A stretch of 64,000 bases of DNA from CAYVNU01 sp964453265 (lineage in GTDB: Bacteria; Patescibacteriota; Doudnabacteria; UBA920): positions 132,667-196,666 of the forward strand of contig CAYVNU010000001.1 of NCBI GenBank assembly GCA_964453265.1. The letters run 5' to 3'. The notes beneath the pieces were generated by a model that saw nothing but the letters and a program-made list of their open reading frames with translations, did not search any database and was not told the DNA's origin. Numbering within the stretch: the stretch's first letter is position 1; every line of letters starts with the position of its first letter. Position numbers and translations under genes: made by a program. Positions 23,239-31,717 of the stretch are shown piece by piece.

Positions 23239-24471
23239 ATGCAAAAAAAGAAAATTGTTATTGTTGGTGGGGGATTTGGTGGAGTTTATACTTATTTGAA
23301 TTTATGGAAAAAAATAAACATAAGCCTGACTGAGTTAGTTTTAATCAGTAAAAAAAATTATTTTTTATTTACTCCGCTGCTGCATGAAGTTGCTACTGGC
23401 TCTGTTAATCAGTCGAATATTATTCAGCCGCTTAGAGAAATTTTAAAACCTGGTCCGGGAAGTATTATGGAGGAAGAGGTTTTGTCTATAAATACGCAAG
23501 ACCAGATTGTTTTTACAGAGCAAAAAAAAATAAATTATGACTTTTTAGTTCTGGCAGCCGGAGCAAAAACTAATTATTTTGGGTTTGGACAGGAAATGGT
23601 TTTTGGATTAAAAGATTTACATGATGCTAGGCGGCTTAAAAATCATTTAGTGGAATGTTTTGAGAAAGCTGAATGGGAAGAAGATTTAGAAGAAAGAAAA
23701 AAACTTTTAACTTTTGTAGTAATTGGTGGAGGACCCACCGGCGTGGAGTTAGTAGCCGAAGTAGCTGAATTTGTAAGTGATACATTAGTAAATAGCTTTA
23801 AGAGTATAAAGAAACAAGACTTAAAAATATATCTCGTACAAAAAGGTGAAAAACTTTTGCCAAACTTTGACAGTATTTTAGCGGAAAAAGCAGCAAAGTT
23901 GCTTAGTAATAAAGCTGGACTCGAAATTTTATTTAATTGTGAAGTTTCAGAAATATCTAAAGATAGAGTCATTTTAAAAAACGGTAAGATTTTAAAGACA
24001 AATACGGCAATTTTATCAGCTGGTGTTAAACCAAATAACTTTGATTTAGGTGAATTGGTAAATCTAAATAAAAAAGGTCAGATTTTAACAAATTCATTTT
24101 TACAAATACCGTCTTTGCCAAATATTTTTGTGGTAGGTGATATGGCTGCAATAAATTGTGAAAAAAATAGTATACCTCAAACAGCCCAGGCTGCTGAGGC
24201 AGGGGCATTGGTGGTAGCAAAAAATATCAGTGCCATTATAAATAATAAACCCTTAACCAGTTTTTTGTATAAAGAAAAAGGTCAACTGGTTTCTTTAGGT
24301 AGATGGATGGCTATTGCGCAAATTTATAAAATTAAACTTTTTGGGCATTTTGCCTGGTGGGTCTGGAGGACTATTTACGCCAGTAAATTAATTGGTTGGG
24401 CCAACCGTTTGCGTGTGGTTTTAGATTGGACAATAGATATTTTTTATCCTAGAGATATTTCTAAATTTTAA
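23239..24471 (+). CDS. Type II NADH dehydrogenase (NDH-2)-like FAD oxidoreductase
   Basis: 410 residues from ATG 23239 (MQKKKIVIVGGGFGG). An upstream in-frame ATG (23200) would add 13 residues, but a TATAAT at 23223-23228 lies between them and points to the later, nearly leaderless start. FAD-binding GGGFGGVYT at the N terminus; second NAD-binding fold VVIGGGPTGVELVAEVAEF; NIFVVGDMA for FAD near 300. C-terminal amphipathic helices (WWVWRTIYASKLIGWANRLRV) suit monotopic membrane binding. It would oxidise NADH and reduce quinone, or act as a simple NADH sink. Confidence 0.88.
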   Translation: MQKKKIVIVGGGFGGVYTYLNLWKKINISLTELVLISKKNYFLFTPLLHEVATGSVNQSNIIQPLREILKPGPGSIMEEEVLSINTQDQIVFTEQKKINYDFLVLAAGAKTNYFGFGQEMVFGLKDLHDARRLKNHLVECFEKAEWEEDLEERKKLLTFVVIGGGPTGVELVAEVAEFVSDTLVNSFKSIKKQDLKIYLVQKGEKLLPNFDSILAEKAAKLLSNKAGLEILFNCEVSEISKDRVILKNGKILKTNTAILSAGVKPNNFDLGELVNLNKKGQILTNSFLQIPSLPNIFVVGDMAAINCEKNSIPQTAQAAEAGALVVAKNISAIINNKPLTSFLYKEKGQLVSLGRWMAIAQIYKIKLFGHFAWWVWRTIYASKLIGWANRLRVVLDWTIDIFYPRDISKF

Positions 24472-24476
24472 ATTTT

Positions 24477-24803
24477 ATGAAGTTGATTTTAAAAATAATT
24501 ATTTCCGGCTTGGCGGTTATGCTTGCGGCAAAAATTGTCCCCGGTATTTATGTTAGCGGCTTTGGTACCGCTTTGCTGGTTGCCTTGGTTTTTGGAATTT
24601 TAAACTCAACTTTAGGCTTCTTTTTAAAAGTTTTAACTTTCCCTTTAACGCTAATAACTTTTGGTTTTTTTCTCTTGGTTATTAATGCGCTTATGTTTCA
24701 AGCGGCAAGTTTTGTAAAAGGCTTTGAAGTTACAGGTTTTTGGCCGGCTTTTTTTGGAAGTTTAATAGTAACTTTAGCCAGTATTGCAAGCAAAAAATTA
24801 TAG
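24477..24803 (+). CDS. YvlD-like (phage holin superfamily IV) membrane protein
   Basis: 108 residues with four hydrophobic helices. The family pattern GILNSTLGFFLKVLTFPLTL with LITFGFFLLVINALMF is clear. YvlD-family proteins are linked to envelope stress rather than phage lysis. Starts five bases after the NDH-2 stop and shares its transcript; a strong terminator follows. Confidence 0.85.
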   Translation: MKLILKIIISGLAVMLAAKIVPGIYVSGFGTALLVALVFGILNSTLGFFLKVLTFPLTLITFGFFLLVINALMFQAASFVKGFEVTGFWPAFFGSLIVTLASIASKKL

Positions 24804-24810
24804 ATAATTA

Positions 24811-24840
24811 AAAATCCGGGGATTATTTCCCCGGATTTTT
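24811..24840. terminator. Bidirectional terminator, YvlD-like / efflux operon
   Basis: AAAATCCGGGGA/TCCCCGGATTTTT stem with A/T runs on both sides, between converging genes. Confidence 0.88.
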
Positions 24841-24848
24841 AATTTGGT

Positions 24849-25307
24849 TTATTTTGTTTGATTTTCTTGAGGCGGTATTATTGACCTTAGTTGAATGTTC
24901 TGAGCAGAAATTGTTCCGTCTGAATTTGGGGTTCCGACAACAGTAATTTCTTTGCCTGTTACTAAGTCTGAACTTGTGCCTATGGCTGCTTTGTTAATTT
25001 GGGTACTGTCGGAATAAAAAATTATTTTTGATCCGCCATCCCGCATTTTTATAGTCAAACTTTTATCATCTTTGTTTAAAATTTCCCCTGAAATGAAACC
25101 GCCATTTTGAGGCATGTTTCTAATTGTTCCTGTTCCAGTTCTAAATTGTCCGGTTCCTTGTTGTCTTTGAGCGAAATTTTGACCGCCAGGAAATTGATCA
25201 GCTAGTTTGCTGTTGTTTTTTTGTCCCAGTTTGTATCCGCCAAAAAAACTGGCTACACCAACAATTATAGCTATTGCAATTACTGTAGTAAGATTTTTTT
25301 TGTCCAT
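24849..25307 (-). CDS. Membrane-anchored DUF5666-like protein of efflux operon
   Basis: 152 residues. An N-terminal signal-anchor (NLTTVIAIAIIVGVASFFGG) is followed by a Gln/Gly/Thr-rich linker (QQGTGQFRTGTGT) and a beta-rich domain (GFISGEILNKDDKSLTIKM, GKEITVVGTPNSDGTISAQN) like the OB-type DUF5666. Last gene behind the MacB-like permease; it may be an extracytoplasmic accessory of the exporter. Function unknown. Confidence 0.7.
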   Translation of the reverse strand: MDKKNLTTVIAIAIIVGVASFFGGYKLGQKNNSKLADQFPGGQNFAQRQQGTGQFRTGTGTIRNMPQNGGFISGEILNKDDKSLTIKMRDGGSKIIFYSDSTQINKAAIGTSSDLVTGKEITVVGTPNSDGTISAQNIQLRSIIPPQENQTK

Positions 25308-25337
25308 GGTATTTATTAATTATTTTATTAATTTAAA

Positions 25338-26561
25338 TTATTCATATCTTAAAGCCTCAATAGGGTTTAGTGCGGAAGCTCTTCTGGCAGGGTAGTAGCC
25401 AAAAATTATTCCGATTCCGGCCGATACCCCAAAGGCCAGAAGGATTGAAGAAATAGAGACGCTAGTTGCTATTCCGGCAAACTTTGTTACTGCAAATGCG
25501 AGTAGCCAGCCCAGTATTATACCTAAAAAGCCTCCTAAAAAAGTTAACATCAAAGCTTCGAATAAAAACTGCATAGAAATATCTTTTCTATGTGCTCCTA
25601 TAGCTTTTCGTAAGCCAATTTCTCTTGTGCGTTCAGTTACTGTGGTTAGCATCATATTCATTATCCCGATTCCGCCGACTAGCAAAGAGATGCCGGCAAT
25701 TGACGCAAGTAAAATGGTAAATATGCCTGTAACGCTGGAAGCCGCCGCTACTATGTCAGACTGATTTAGAACTTGAAAATCCGCCATTTGAGGATTTGAA
25801 ATTTTATGTCTTTTTAAAAGCAGTTGGGTAATTTGCTGCTGGATGGCTGACATAGAATTTTGATCATTGGCTTGAATGCTAATTGTTGTTACATAATTAT
25901 CGCCTGCCAAAAAACGCTGAGCTGTGGCGAGCGGAACGTATATTGCATCATCGGAATTACTAAAACCACTTCCGCCTTTAGCTTTAGTTACCCCAATAAC
26001 TTTAAATTCAACTTTGTTGATTTTGACAGCTTGTCCTATTGGATCGGAATCTTGTCCAAATAAATCAGAGGCGGTTGTTGGCCCAAGTACGGCAACTTTG
26101 GAAAGATTTTTAGAATTTTGTTCGGATACAAAAACACCTCGGTCAATTTGAATATTTCTAACATCAGTGTAGGAGGCGACTGTACCAATAACTTGTGTGT
26201 TGGTATTTTTTGATTTAGCGGTTATTTGATAGCGCCTAGAAATTTCCGGTGCCACTGCTTTAGCCAAGGTAATTTCTTTTATAATTGCATCGGCATCATT
26301 TTGGGTAAGCGTTTGGGCGGAACCGCGTCCTGAGGAAACTTGAGTCCCTACCCCTCGGGCAAATCCCGGTGTAACTAAAACTAAATTTGAACCGATTGAT
26401 TGAATGCTCGATTCAATTGAGCCTTGAGCTCCCTGGCCGATAGCTATCATGGCAATTACTGAGCCAATGCCAATTACTATACCTAAAACCGTCAAGCCAG
26501 AGCGGACTTTATTTACGGTTATCGCAGAATATGTTTCTTCTAAAAGGTCAGCAATTTTCAT
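25338..26561 (-). CDS. MacB-like ABC transporter permease
   Basis: 407 residues. One N-terminal helix (SGLTVLGIVIGIGSVIAMIAIG), a large extracytoplasmic MacB periplasmic core domain, and three C-terminal FtsX-domain helices (GISLLVGGIGIMNMMLTTVTERTREIGLRKAIGA is the family signature). Works with the ATPase at 26571 as a mechanotransmitting exporter of peptides, lipids or drugs. The ATPase is a separate gene, not fused as in E. coli MacB. Confidence 0.93.
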   Translation of the reverse strand: MKIADLLEETYSAITVNKVRSGLTVLGIVIGIGSVIAMIAIGQGAQGSIESSIQSIGSNLVLVTPGFARGVGTQVSSGRGSAQTLTQNDADAIIKEITLAKAVAPEISRRYQITAKSKNTNTQVIGTVASYTDVRNIQIDRGVFVSEQNSKNLSKVAVLGPTTASDLFGQDSDPIGQAVKINKVEFKVIGVTKAKGGSGFSNSDDAIYVPLATAQRFLAGDNYVTTISIQANDQNSMSAIQQQITQLLLKRHKISNPQMADFQVLNQSDIVAAASSVTGIFTILLASIAGISLLVGGIGIMNMMLTTVTERTREIGLRKAIGAHRKDISMQFLFEALMLTFLGGFLGIILGWLLAFAVTKFAGIATSVSISSILLAFGVSAGIGIIFGYYPARRASALNPIEALRYE

Positions 26562-26570
26562 ATTAATAGA

Positions 26571-27251
26571 TTATTTACTTTTTTCATCTTTTAATATTAG
26601 ACCATCTTTTATATGAATTATCCGGTTCGCGTGCATAGCTACATCATGCTCATGAGTTATTAAAATAATTGTCCTGCCTTCCGAATTCATTTTTTTAAAT
26701 GTTGAGAGAACAATTAATCCGGTTTTTGTATCTAAGTTTCCAGTTGGCTCATCTGCTAGAATAATTGCCGGATTATTTACCAAAGCTCGGGCAATTGCCA
26801 CGCGCTGCATTTGCCCTCCGGAGAGTTGGTTGGATAAATGTAAAAATCTGCTTTCTTCCATACCAGCTTCGAGCAGGGCTTTTTTAGCCGCTTCTTCGCG
26901 TAAATTTTTTTCGACTTCGGCGTAAACTAAGGGCAGTGCCACATTTCTTAAGACTGTCGCGCGTGGAAGTAAATTAAAAGATTGAAAAACAAAACCAATT
27001 TTTTTCTTTCGGACTTCCGCTAACTCATCGTCAGAAAGCTTAGATACATCTTGTCCGTCTAAAAAGTAGCTGCCTGAACTAGGGGAGTCTAACGCGCCTA
27101 ATATGTGCATTAAAGTAGACTTACCTGAACCTGAAGGACCCATAATCGCAACAAATTCTCCTTGCTCTATTTTAAAATCTAAACCTTTCAATACCAAAGT
27201 TTCTTGATCTCCGTTTTTATATTTTTTTGTAAGATTTTTACAGGTTATCAT
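26571..27251 (-). CDS. MacB/LolD-type ABC transporter ATPase
   Basis: 226 residues: Walker A GPSGSGKST, Q-loop FVFQSFNLLPRATV, signature LSGGQMQRVAIARAL, Walker B IILADEPTGNLD, switch His in ITHEHD. Directly follows the adaptor gene without a gap and precedes the permease by nine bases, so it is the energising subunit of that exporter. Confidence 0.95.
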   Translation of the reverse strand: MITCKNLTKKYKNGDQETLVLKGLDFKIEQGEFVAIMGPSGSGKSTLMHILGALDSPSSGSYFLDGQDVSKLSDDELAEVRKKKIGFVFQSFNLLPRATVLRNVALPLVYAEVEKNLREEAAKKALLEAGMEESRFLHLSNQLSGGQMQRVAIARALVNNPAIILADEPTGNLDTKTGLIVLSTFKKMNSEGRTIILITHEHDVAMHANRIIHIKDGLILKDEKSK

Positions 27252-29003
27252 TTACCTTGCTCCCGCTGCTCTAAAAGCATTGCCTCCAATTGGCAGAATG
27301 CTGTTTGTGCTCTTTGTTTGATTTTGTGTACCGGTACTTTGCGAGCTTATGGTTTGAGTTATTACTTCTTGACCCCCAGTGAGACCAGATATTATTTCTG
27401 TTGAAGTGTCATTACTTAAGCCAGTTTGAATATTCAGTTTACTTGGAACCCCGTTTTCTAAAATTTCTACATAGGTTGAATTGCCTTGTGTTTTTACCGC
27501 GGAATTTGGTACCAGTAAAATATCTTGTTTTACTTCTGTTATTACAGAGGCTGAGACGCTCATTCCTGGTTTAATTCTGTTGTCCTGTGTGTCAAAAGCA
27601 ATTTTTACCGAATAAGATACAACTCCTTGATTGGTTGTGCCTAAAGTATCAATTTGAGCGACTGTGCCGGTTAAACTAAGACTGTCTATGGCATCAAAAT
27701 TTAAAGTGGCTTTTTGCCCTAACTTTATTTTTGCTACATCGACTTCATTTAGTGAAATTTGGGCAATTTGTTGTTTGGCAATTAAGCTGCCCAAGCTTGA
27801 TCCTGAGGAAACACTGGCACCTTTTTCAACTAAGAGTGTTGCCAAAGTTCCGTCAAAAGGCGCTCTAATTGTATACTTAGATAAATTTATTCTAGCGTCT
27901 GATAAGGCATCTTGTCTTAATTTGACAGTGAGTTCCGAAGATTTAATGTCTAATGGGTCTGCTCCTGCCTGCAGTTTTAGTAAATTTGCTTGATTTTCTT
28001 CAATTGTTCTATCGGCATTAACTAAGGCTTGCTTGTCGTTATTTAGTGAATTTTGACTAGTAAGTAAGCCAGAAAGGTGGTTGTTTGCAAGCCCGGTATA
28101 AGTGTTTAAATTATTTAAATGACTTGAAGATAAGGCGGCAGGGGTAAGATTTTTTTCTGTTAACTTATCGACATATAGTTGAATGAGATTGTTTGAACTT
28201 TTTATAGCTTCTGATGTTTTTTTTGTAGTTTCATAAGTTTCGGTTAAAAGTTTTTCAATTGTTTCTTTTGAGGAGAAGCGGGTGACTATTTTGTAGTCGT
28301 TAAAGTTCGCGTCGTAGGCGCTTTTTGCCGAAGCGTATTTTGCTATGGCATCATTTTTAAAACTATCTGCACGTAGAGTGTCGTATTGGCTAATAATGCT
28401 TGAATAAAAATCTACATTAGCTTGTCCGTTGCTATTTGATGTTTTTTCAACGTTATATAAAATATTTTGAAGTCCTGACATTACTGTTGGCAGGTCTAAG
28501 AAAGTATTTGAAATATTGTTAAAGCTATCTTCGTAGTCTTTGTCTAAGTTATTTTGGGAAATCTGTTTATTTTCTTTGGATTTATCTAAATTATTTTTTG
28601 CCTGGAGTAAAGAAAGTTGATCAGAGGCTTGTTGTAATTTTTGTAATGAAAGTTGGGCGCTATCTAAATTATTTTGTGCATCCCGAACGTTTTTTAAAGC
28701 GTCTGTTGCGTCAATTTGGGCAATTATATCGCCAGACTTTAAATCTTGCCCACTTTTTACTTTAAGATTTAAAATTTTTCCTGAAATTTCAGGCTTTATA
28801 TCAACCTGGTTATCGCTGGCCACTTGCCCTGTCGCGCTTATTGAAAATATCAGCGTGCCATTTTTTACCTTTTGTGTAATATACTGGTTGGAAATTTTGG
28901 TTGGAAATATTTTTTTGTATGCGTAAATTGATAGTCCAACTAGGGAAATTAAGCAAATAAAAAAAATTATTGGTCTAGTTTTGACAAAATGGTAGAATTT
29001 CAT
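27252..29003 (-). CDS. HlyD/MacA-family membrane fusion (adaptor) protein
   Basis: 583 residues, much longer than the roughly 370-400 of MacA. N-terminal signal-anchor helix (PIIFFICLISLVGLSIYAY), split biotinyl-lipoyl domain (GKILNLKVKSGQDLKSGDIIAQID and YTIRAPFDGTLATLLVEKGASV), then a beta-barrel and C-terminal domain. The extra length is in the helical hairpin (about 105-345), predicted coiled coil rich in Leu, Asn and Lys. The long hairpin may bridge a thick envelope layer. First gene of the efflux operon. Confidence 0.9.
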   Translation of the reverse strand: MKFYHFVKTRPIIFFICLISLVGLSIYAYKKIFPTKISNQYITQKVKNGTLIFSISATGQVASDNQVDIKPEISGKILNLKVKSGQDLKSGDIIAQIDATDALKNVRDAQNNLDSAQLSLQKLQQASDQLSLLQAKNNLDKSKENKQISQNNLDKDYEDSFNNISNTFLDLPTVMSGLQNILYNVEKTSNSNGQANVDFYSSIISQYDTLRADSFKNDAIAKYASAKSAYDANFNDYKIVTRFSSKETIEKLLTETYETTKKTSEAIKSSNNLIQLYVDKLTEKNLTPAALSSSHLNNLNTYTGLANNHLSGLLTSQNSLNNDKQALVNADRTIEENQANLLKLQAGADPLDIKSSELTVKLRQDALSDARINLSKYTIRAPFDGTLATLLVEKGASVSSGSSLGSLIAKQQIAQISLNEVDVAKIKLGQKATLNFDAIDSLSLTGTVAQIDTLGTTNQGVVSYSVKIAFDTQDNRIKPGMSVSASVITEVKQDILLVPNSAVKTQGNSTYVEILENGVPSKLNIQTGLSNDTSTEIISGLTGGQEVITQTISSQSTGTQNQTKSTNSILPIGGNAFRAAGAR

Positions 29004-29095
29004 TTTCTTGAATTAAATTTTAAGGGTATTTATATAATATAACACTTCACTACATTTATACATAAAAAGCTAGTATTTATTTCAAAATTAATAAT

Positions 29096-29124
29096 TTGGT
29101 TAAATTTGTGTAATTTGGTATACT
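29096..29124 (+). promoter_or_regulatory. Promoter of MgtE-N/NRAMP operon
   Basis: TTGGTT (29096-29101), 17-base spacer, TATACT (29119-29124) preceded by TGG. This leaves an 85-base AT-rich leader before 29216 with no recognised riboswitch fold. Confidence 0.55.
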
Positions 29125-29215
29125 TATTTTGTATTTACTGAAATTATTTTTATATTATGTACTGCTTAATTTAAAGCTATTTAAATAGTCTTGTTTTATA
29201 GTTTGTTTAAAATCT

Positions 29216-30430
29216 ATGCCGTATATAAGCCATTTATTGAATAATAAGGTTACTGACAGTTCAGACCATACTGTCGGGTATTTAAAAGATGTCTTAATTA
29301 GTGCTCAAAAAGATACTTTTGCGCCTTTAAAATTTTTAGTTATAGATACTCCGGGTAAACTTATAAAATTCGTAGCTTATGAATTCGTACAAAATTTTGA
29401 TAAAGGGGAGATTTCTTTAAAGAATTTGTTTAGTAAAATAGCCTTAGATGAGTTGCCTAAGGAACAATTCATATATTTAAAAAAGGATATATTAGATAAA
29501 CAAATAGTAGATTTAGAAGGTACTAGGGTTGTTCGAGTAAATGATTTGAGAATTGGATTCTTTGATCATAAAATGTCAGTTTTAGCAATCGATTCAAGTG
29601 TAAGAGGGTTGTTTAGGCGACTTGGGTGGGATAACCGTTTTATAAATGGTCTTTTTAAGTCTAGTTTAATTGATTGGCGCCAGGCTCAGCTTTTAGACAA
29701 TGGGCCACTTCAGTTAAATACGAGCACAAAAGATTTAAGCCAACTTCACCCTGCTGATTTGGCTAATATTGTCGAAGAACTTGATGTTAAGCAGGGAAGT
29801 AATATATTAGAATCCTTAACTGATACTCAAGCGGCAAAGGTTTTAGAGGAAGTCGACCCTAATTTACAGAATATTTTAGTTAAATATTTAGGGCCAGAAA
29901 GATCGGCTAAAATTTTAAGTCAAATGTCTAGCGATGAGTTTGTCGACTTAATAAAGAGTTTTTCGTCTGCTGAATCAAGAGCTATTTTAGCAAAAATTAA
30001 GGGTAGTAAAGTAAGAAACTTGGAGAAATTAATGTCTTATCCGGATAACACTGCCGGAGGTCTGATGACTTTGGATTTTGTAACAGTTAGGCCAGAGTGG
30101 ACTGTACTTGAAGCGGTTGAACAAATAAAAAAATGGTCACCTAATTTTAGGTCAATTGTTTTTGTTTATGTAACAGATGCGGATGGCAGCTTTCACGGCG
30201 TTGTATCATTGCGCAGAATTTTAGTGGCTGAAAATTATAAAACTATGGCTGAATTGTCTAAATCTTTTCGGTCTCCCGCTGCTTTAAAACCCACAGATAA
30301 AATTCCAAAAATAATCGGTTTAATGACCAGGTATAATTTATTTACAGCCGCGGTGGTTGATAAAGAAAAAAAACTATTGGGAATTGTAACGATTGATGAC
30401 GTGATGCGTCAGTTGTACCCTAACGCTTAG
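29216..30430 (+). CDS. PRC-barrel / MgtE-N / CBS regulatory protein
   Basis: 404 residues without membrane helices. The N-terminal part looks like two PRC-barrel-like beta domains (NNKVTDSSDHTVGYLKDV; DLEGTRVVRVNDLRIG). LHPADLANIVEEL begins an MgtE N-terminal superhelix (about 180-285) with the usual YPDNTAGGLMT, and two CBS motifs follow (LEAVEQIKKWSPNF; LFTAAVVDKEKKLLGIVTIDD). It lacks the MgtE channel. Lying nine bases before an NRAMP-like gene, it is likely its Mg2+ or nucleotide-sensing partner (inferred from the fixed pairing). Confidence 0.85.
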   Translation: MPYISHLLNNKVTDSSDHTVGYLKDVLISAQKDTFAPLKFLVIDTPGKLIKFVAYEFVQNFDKGEISLKNLFSKIALDELPKEQFIYLKKDILDKQIVDLEGTRVVRVNDLRIGFFDHKMSVLAIDSSVRGLFRRLGWDNRFINGLFKSSLIDWRQAQLLDNGPLQLNTSTKDLSQLHPADLANIVEELDVKQGSNILESLTDTQAAKVLEEVDPNLQNILVKYLGPERSAKILSQMSSDEFVDLIKSFSSAESRAILAKIKGSKVRNLEKLMSYPDNTAGGLMTLDFVTVRPEWTVLEAVEQIKKWSPNFRSIVFVYVTDADGSFHGVVSLRRILVAENYKTMAELSKSFRSPAALKPTDKIPKIIGLMTRYNLFTAAVVDKEKKLLGIVTIDDVMRQLYPNA

Positions 30431-30438
30431 TAATTATT

Positions 30439-31695
30439 ATGGAAAGATTTTCCAGATTAAAAAAGCAGGTTTTACTTTTTTTGGCGGTTATTGGCCCTGG
30501 TTTAATTACAGCTATGGCGGACAACGATGCCGGCGGAGTTGCCACTTATTCTGTTGCGGCTTCCGTTTATGGTATGGCGTCTCAGTATTTTGTTTTGCTG
30601 ACAACTTTGTTGTTAGCAATTACCCAGGAGACCGGCGCCAGAATAGCAATTGTTACCGGTAAGGGTTTGGGTGATTTAATTAGAGAGCAGTATGGAGTTA
30701 AAGTTTCGGTGGTTTTGTTTTTTATTTATTTTTTTGTAAATCAGGGAGTAGTTCTTCAGAATGTAAGCGGATTAAAAGCCTCAATTCAACTACTAAATTT
30801 GCCTTGGCAGCCGGTTTTAATTTTATCTAGTTTTTTGTTAATAATACTGGTAGTTTTATTGAACTTTAAAACTTTACAAAAAGTTTTTTTTACAACAATT
30901 TTATTTTACGCGACCTATATTTTTTCCGCAGTACTTACTAAGCCAAATTGGGGAGAGGCGTTAAAGGAAAGTTTAATTTACCCGAGTCATATTTCATTTA
31001 CTGATCCGACTTATTGGTTTACTCTAATTGCTGTTTTGGGAACCACAGTAACTGCCTGGGGACAATTTTTTGTAAATAGTTTTTCGGCGGATAAAGGTTT
31101 AAAAATTCATCAGTTAAATCAAGAACGTGCTGAAATTTATTTAGGGGCATTTATTACCAACTTTTTTTCATGGATGATAGCAATTGCAGTAACTTATACT
31201 TTGTTTACCCATGGAATAAAGGCAACGGATGGTTTTACTGCTGCTAAAGCAATAGGGCCTTTTGCCGGAAATTTGGCGTACATTTTTTTTGCTGTTGGTT
31301 TGCTGGCGGCTTCTTTTTTAGGTCTTACAATTGTACCTTTGGCAACCGCTTATGTATTTTCTGAATTGTTTGGGTACGAAAGAACTTTAAACGCGAGTTT
31401 TGTAAAAGGAAAAGTTTTTTATGTATTTTTTATCTTACAAATTATTTTGGGTTTAATTATTACTTTATTTCCTAAAATTAGTTTGTTTAAATTAACTTTA
31501 TTTGCCGATTATTTTAACGGCGCGTTGCTGCCCGTTATTTTTTATTTTCTTATTAAATTTTCTGAAAACCCTCAAATTATGGGACAATATGTTTCCAGAG
31601 GGTTTACAAAATTCTTTTTAAGGGCCGCCAGCTTGGTAATTTTCTTGGCAGTAATCGGCAGTTTTATTGGTAAATTTATACTCAAGCTTGGGTAA
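30439..31695 (+). CDS. NRAMP-related divalent metal (possibly Mg2+) transporter
   Basis: 418 residues, about eleven helices. The TM1 motif is GPGLITAMADNDAGGVATYS, where classical NRAMP has DPGN. In TM6 the Met-containing MPH motif is not seen. Both changes occur in NRAMP-related magnesium transporters, and the upstream MgtE-N/CBS partner agrees with Mg2+. Substrate remains inference. Confidence 0.8.
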   Translation: MERFSRLKKQVLLFLAVIGPGLITAMADNDAGGVATYSVAASVYGMASQYFVLLTTLLLAITQETGARIAIVTGKGLGDLIREQYGVKVSVVLFFIYFFVNQGVVLQNVSGLKASIQLLNLPWQPVLILSSFLLIILVVLLNFKTLQKVFFTTILFYATYIFSAVLTKPNWGEALKESLIYPSHISFTDPTYWFTLIAVLGTTVTAWGQFFVNSFSADKGLKIHQLNQERAEIYLGAFITNFFSWMIAIAVTYTLFTHGIKATDGFTAAKAIGPFAGNLAYIFFAVGLLAASFLGLTIVPLATAYVFSELFGYERTLNASFVKGKVFYVFFILQIILGLIITLFPKISLFKLTLFADYFNGALLPVIFYFLIKFSENPQIMGQYVSRGFTKFFLRAASLVIFLAVIGSFIGKFILKLG

Positions 31696-31717
31696 AATTA
31701 TTTCGTAGAGACATATT

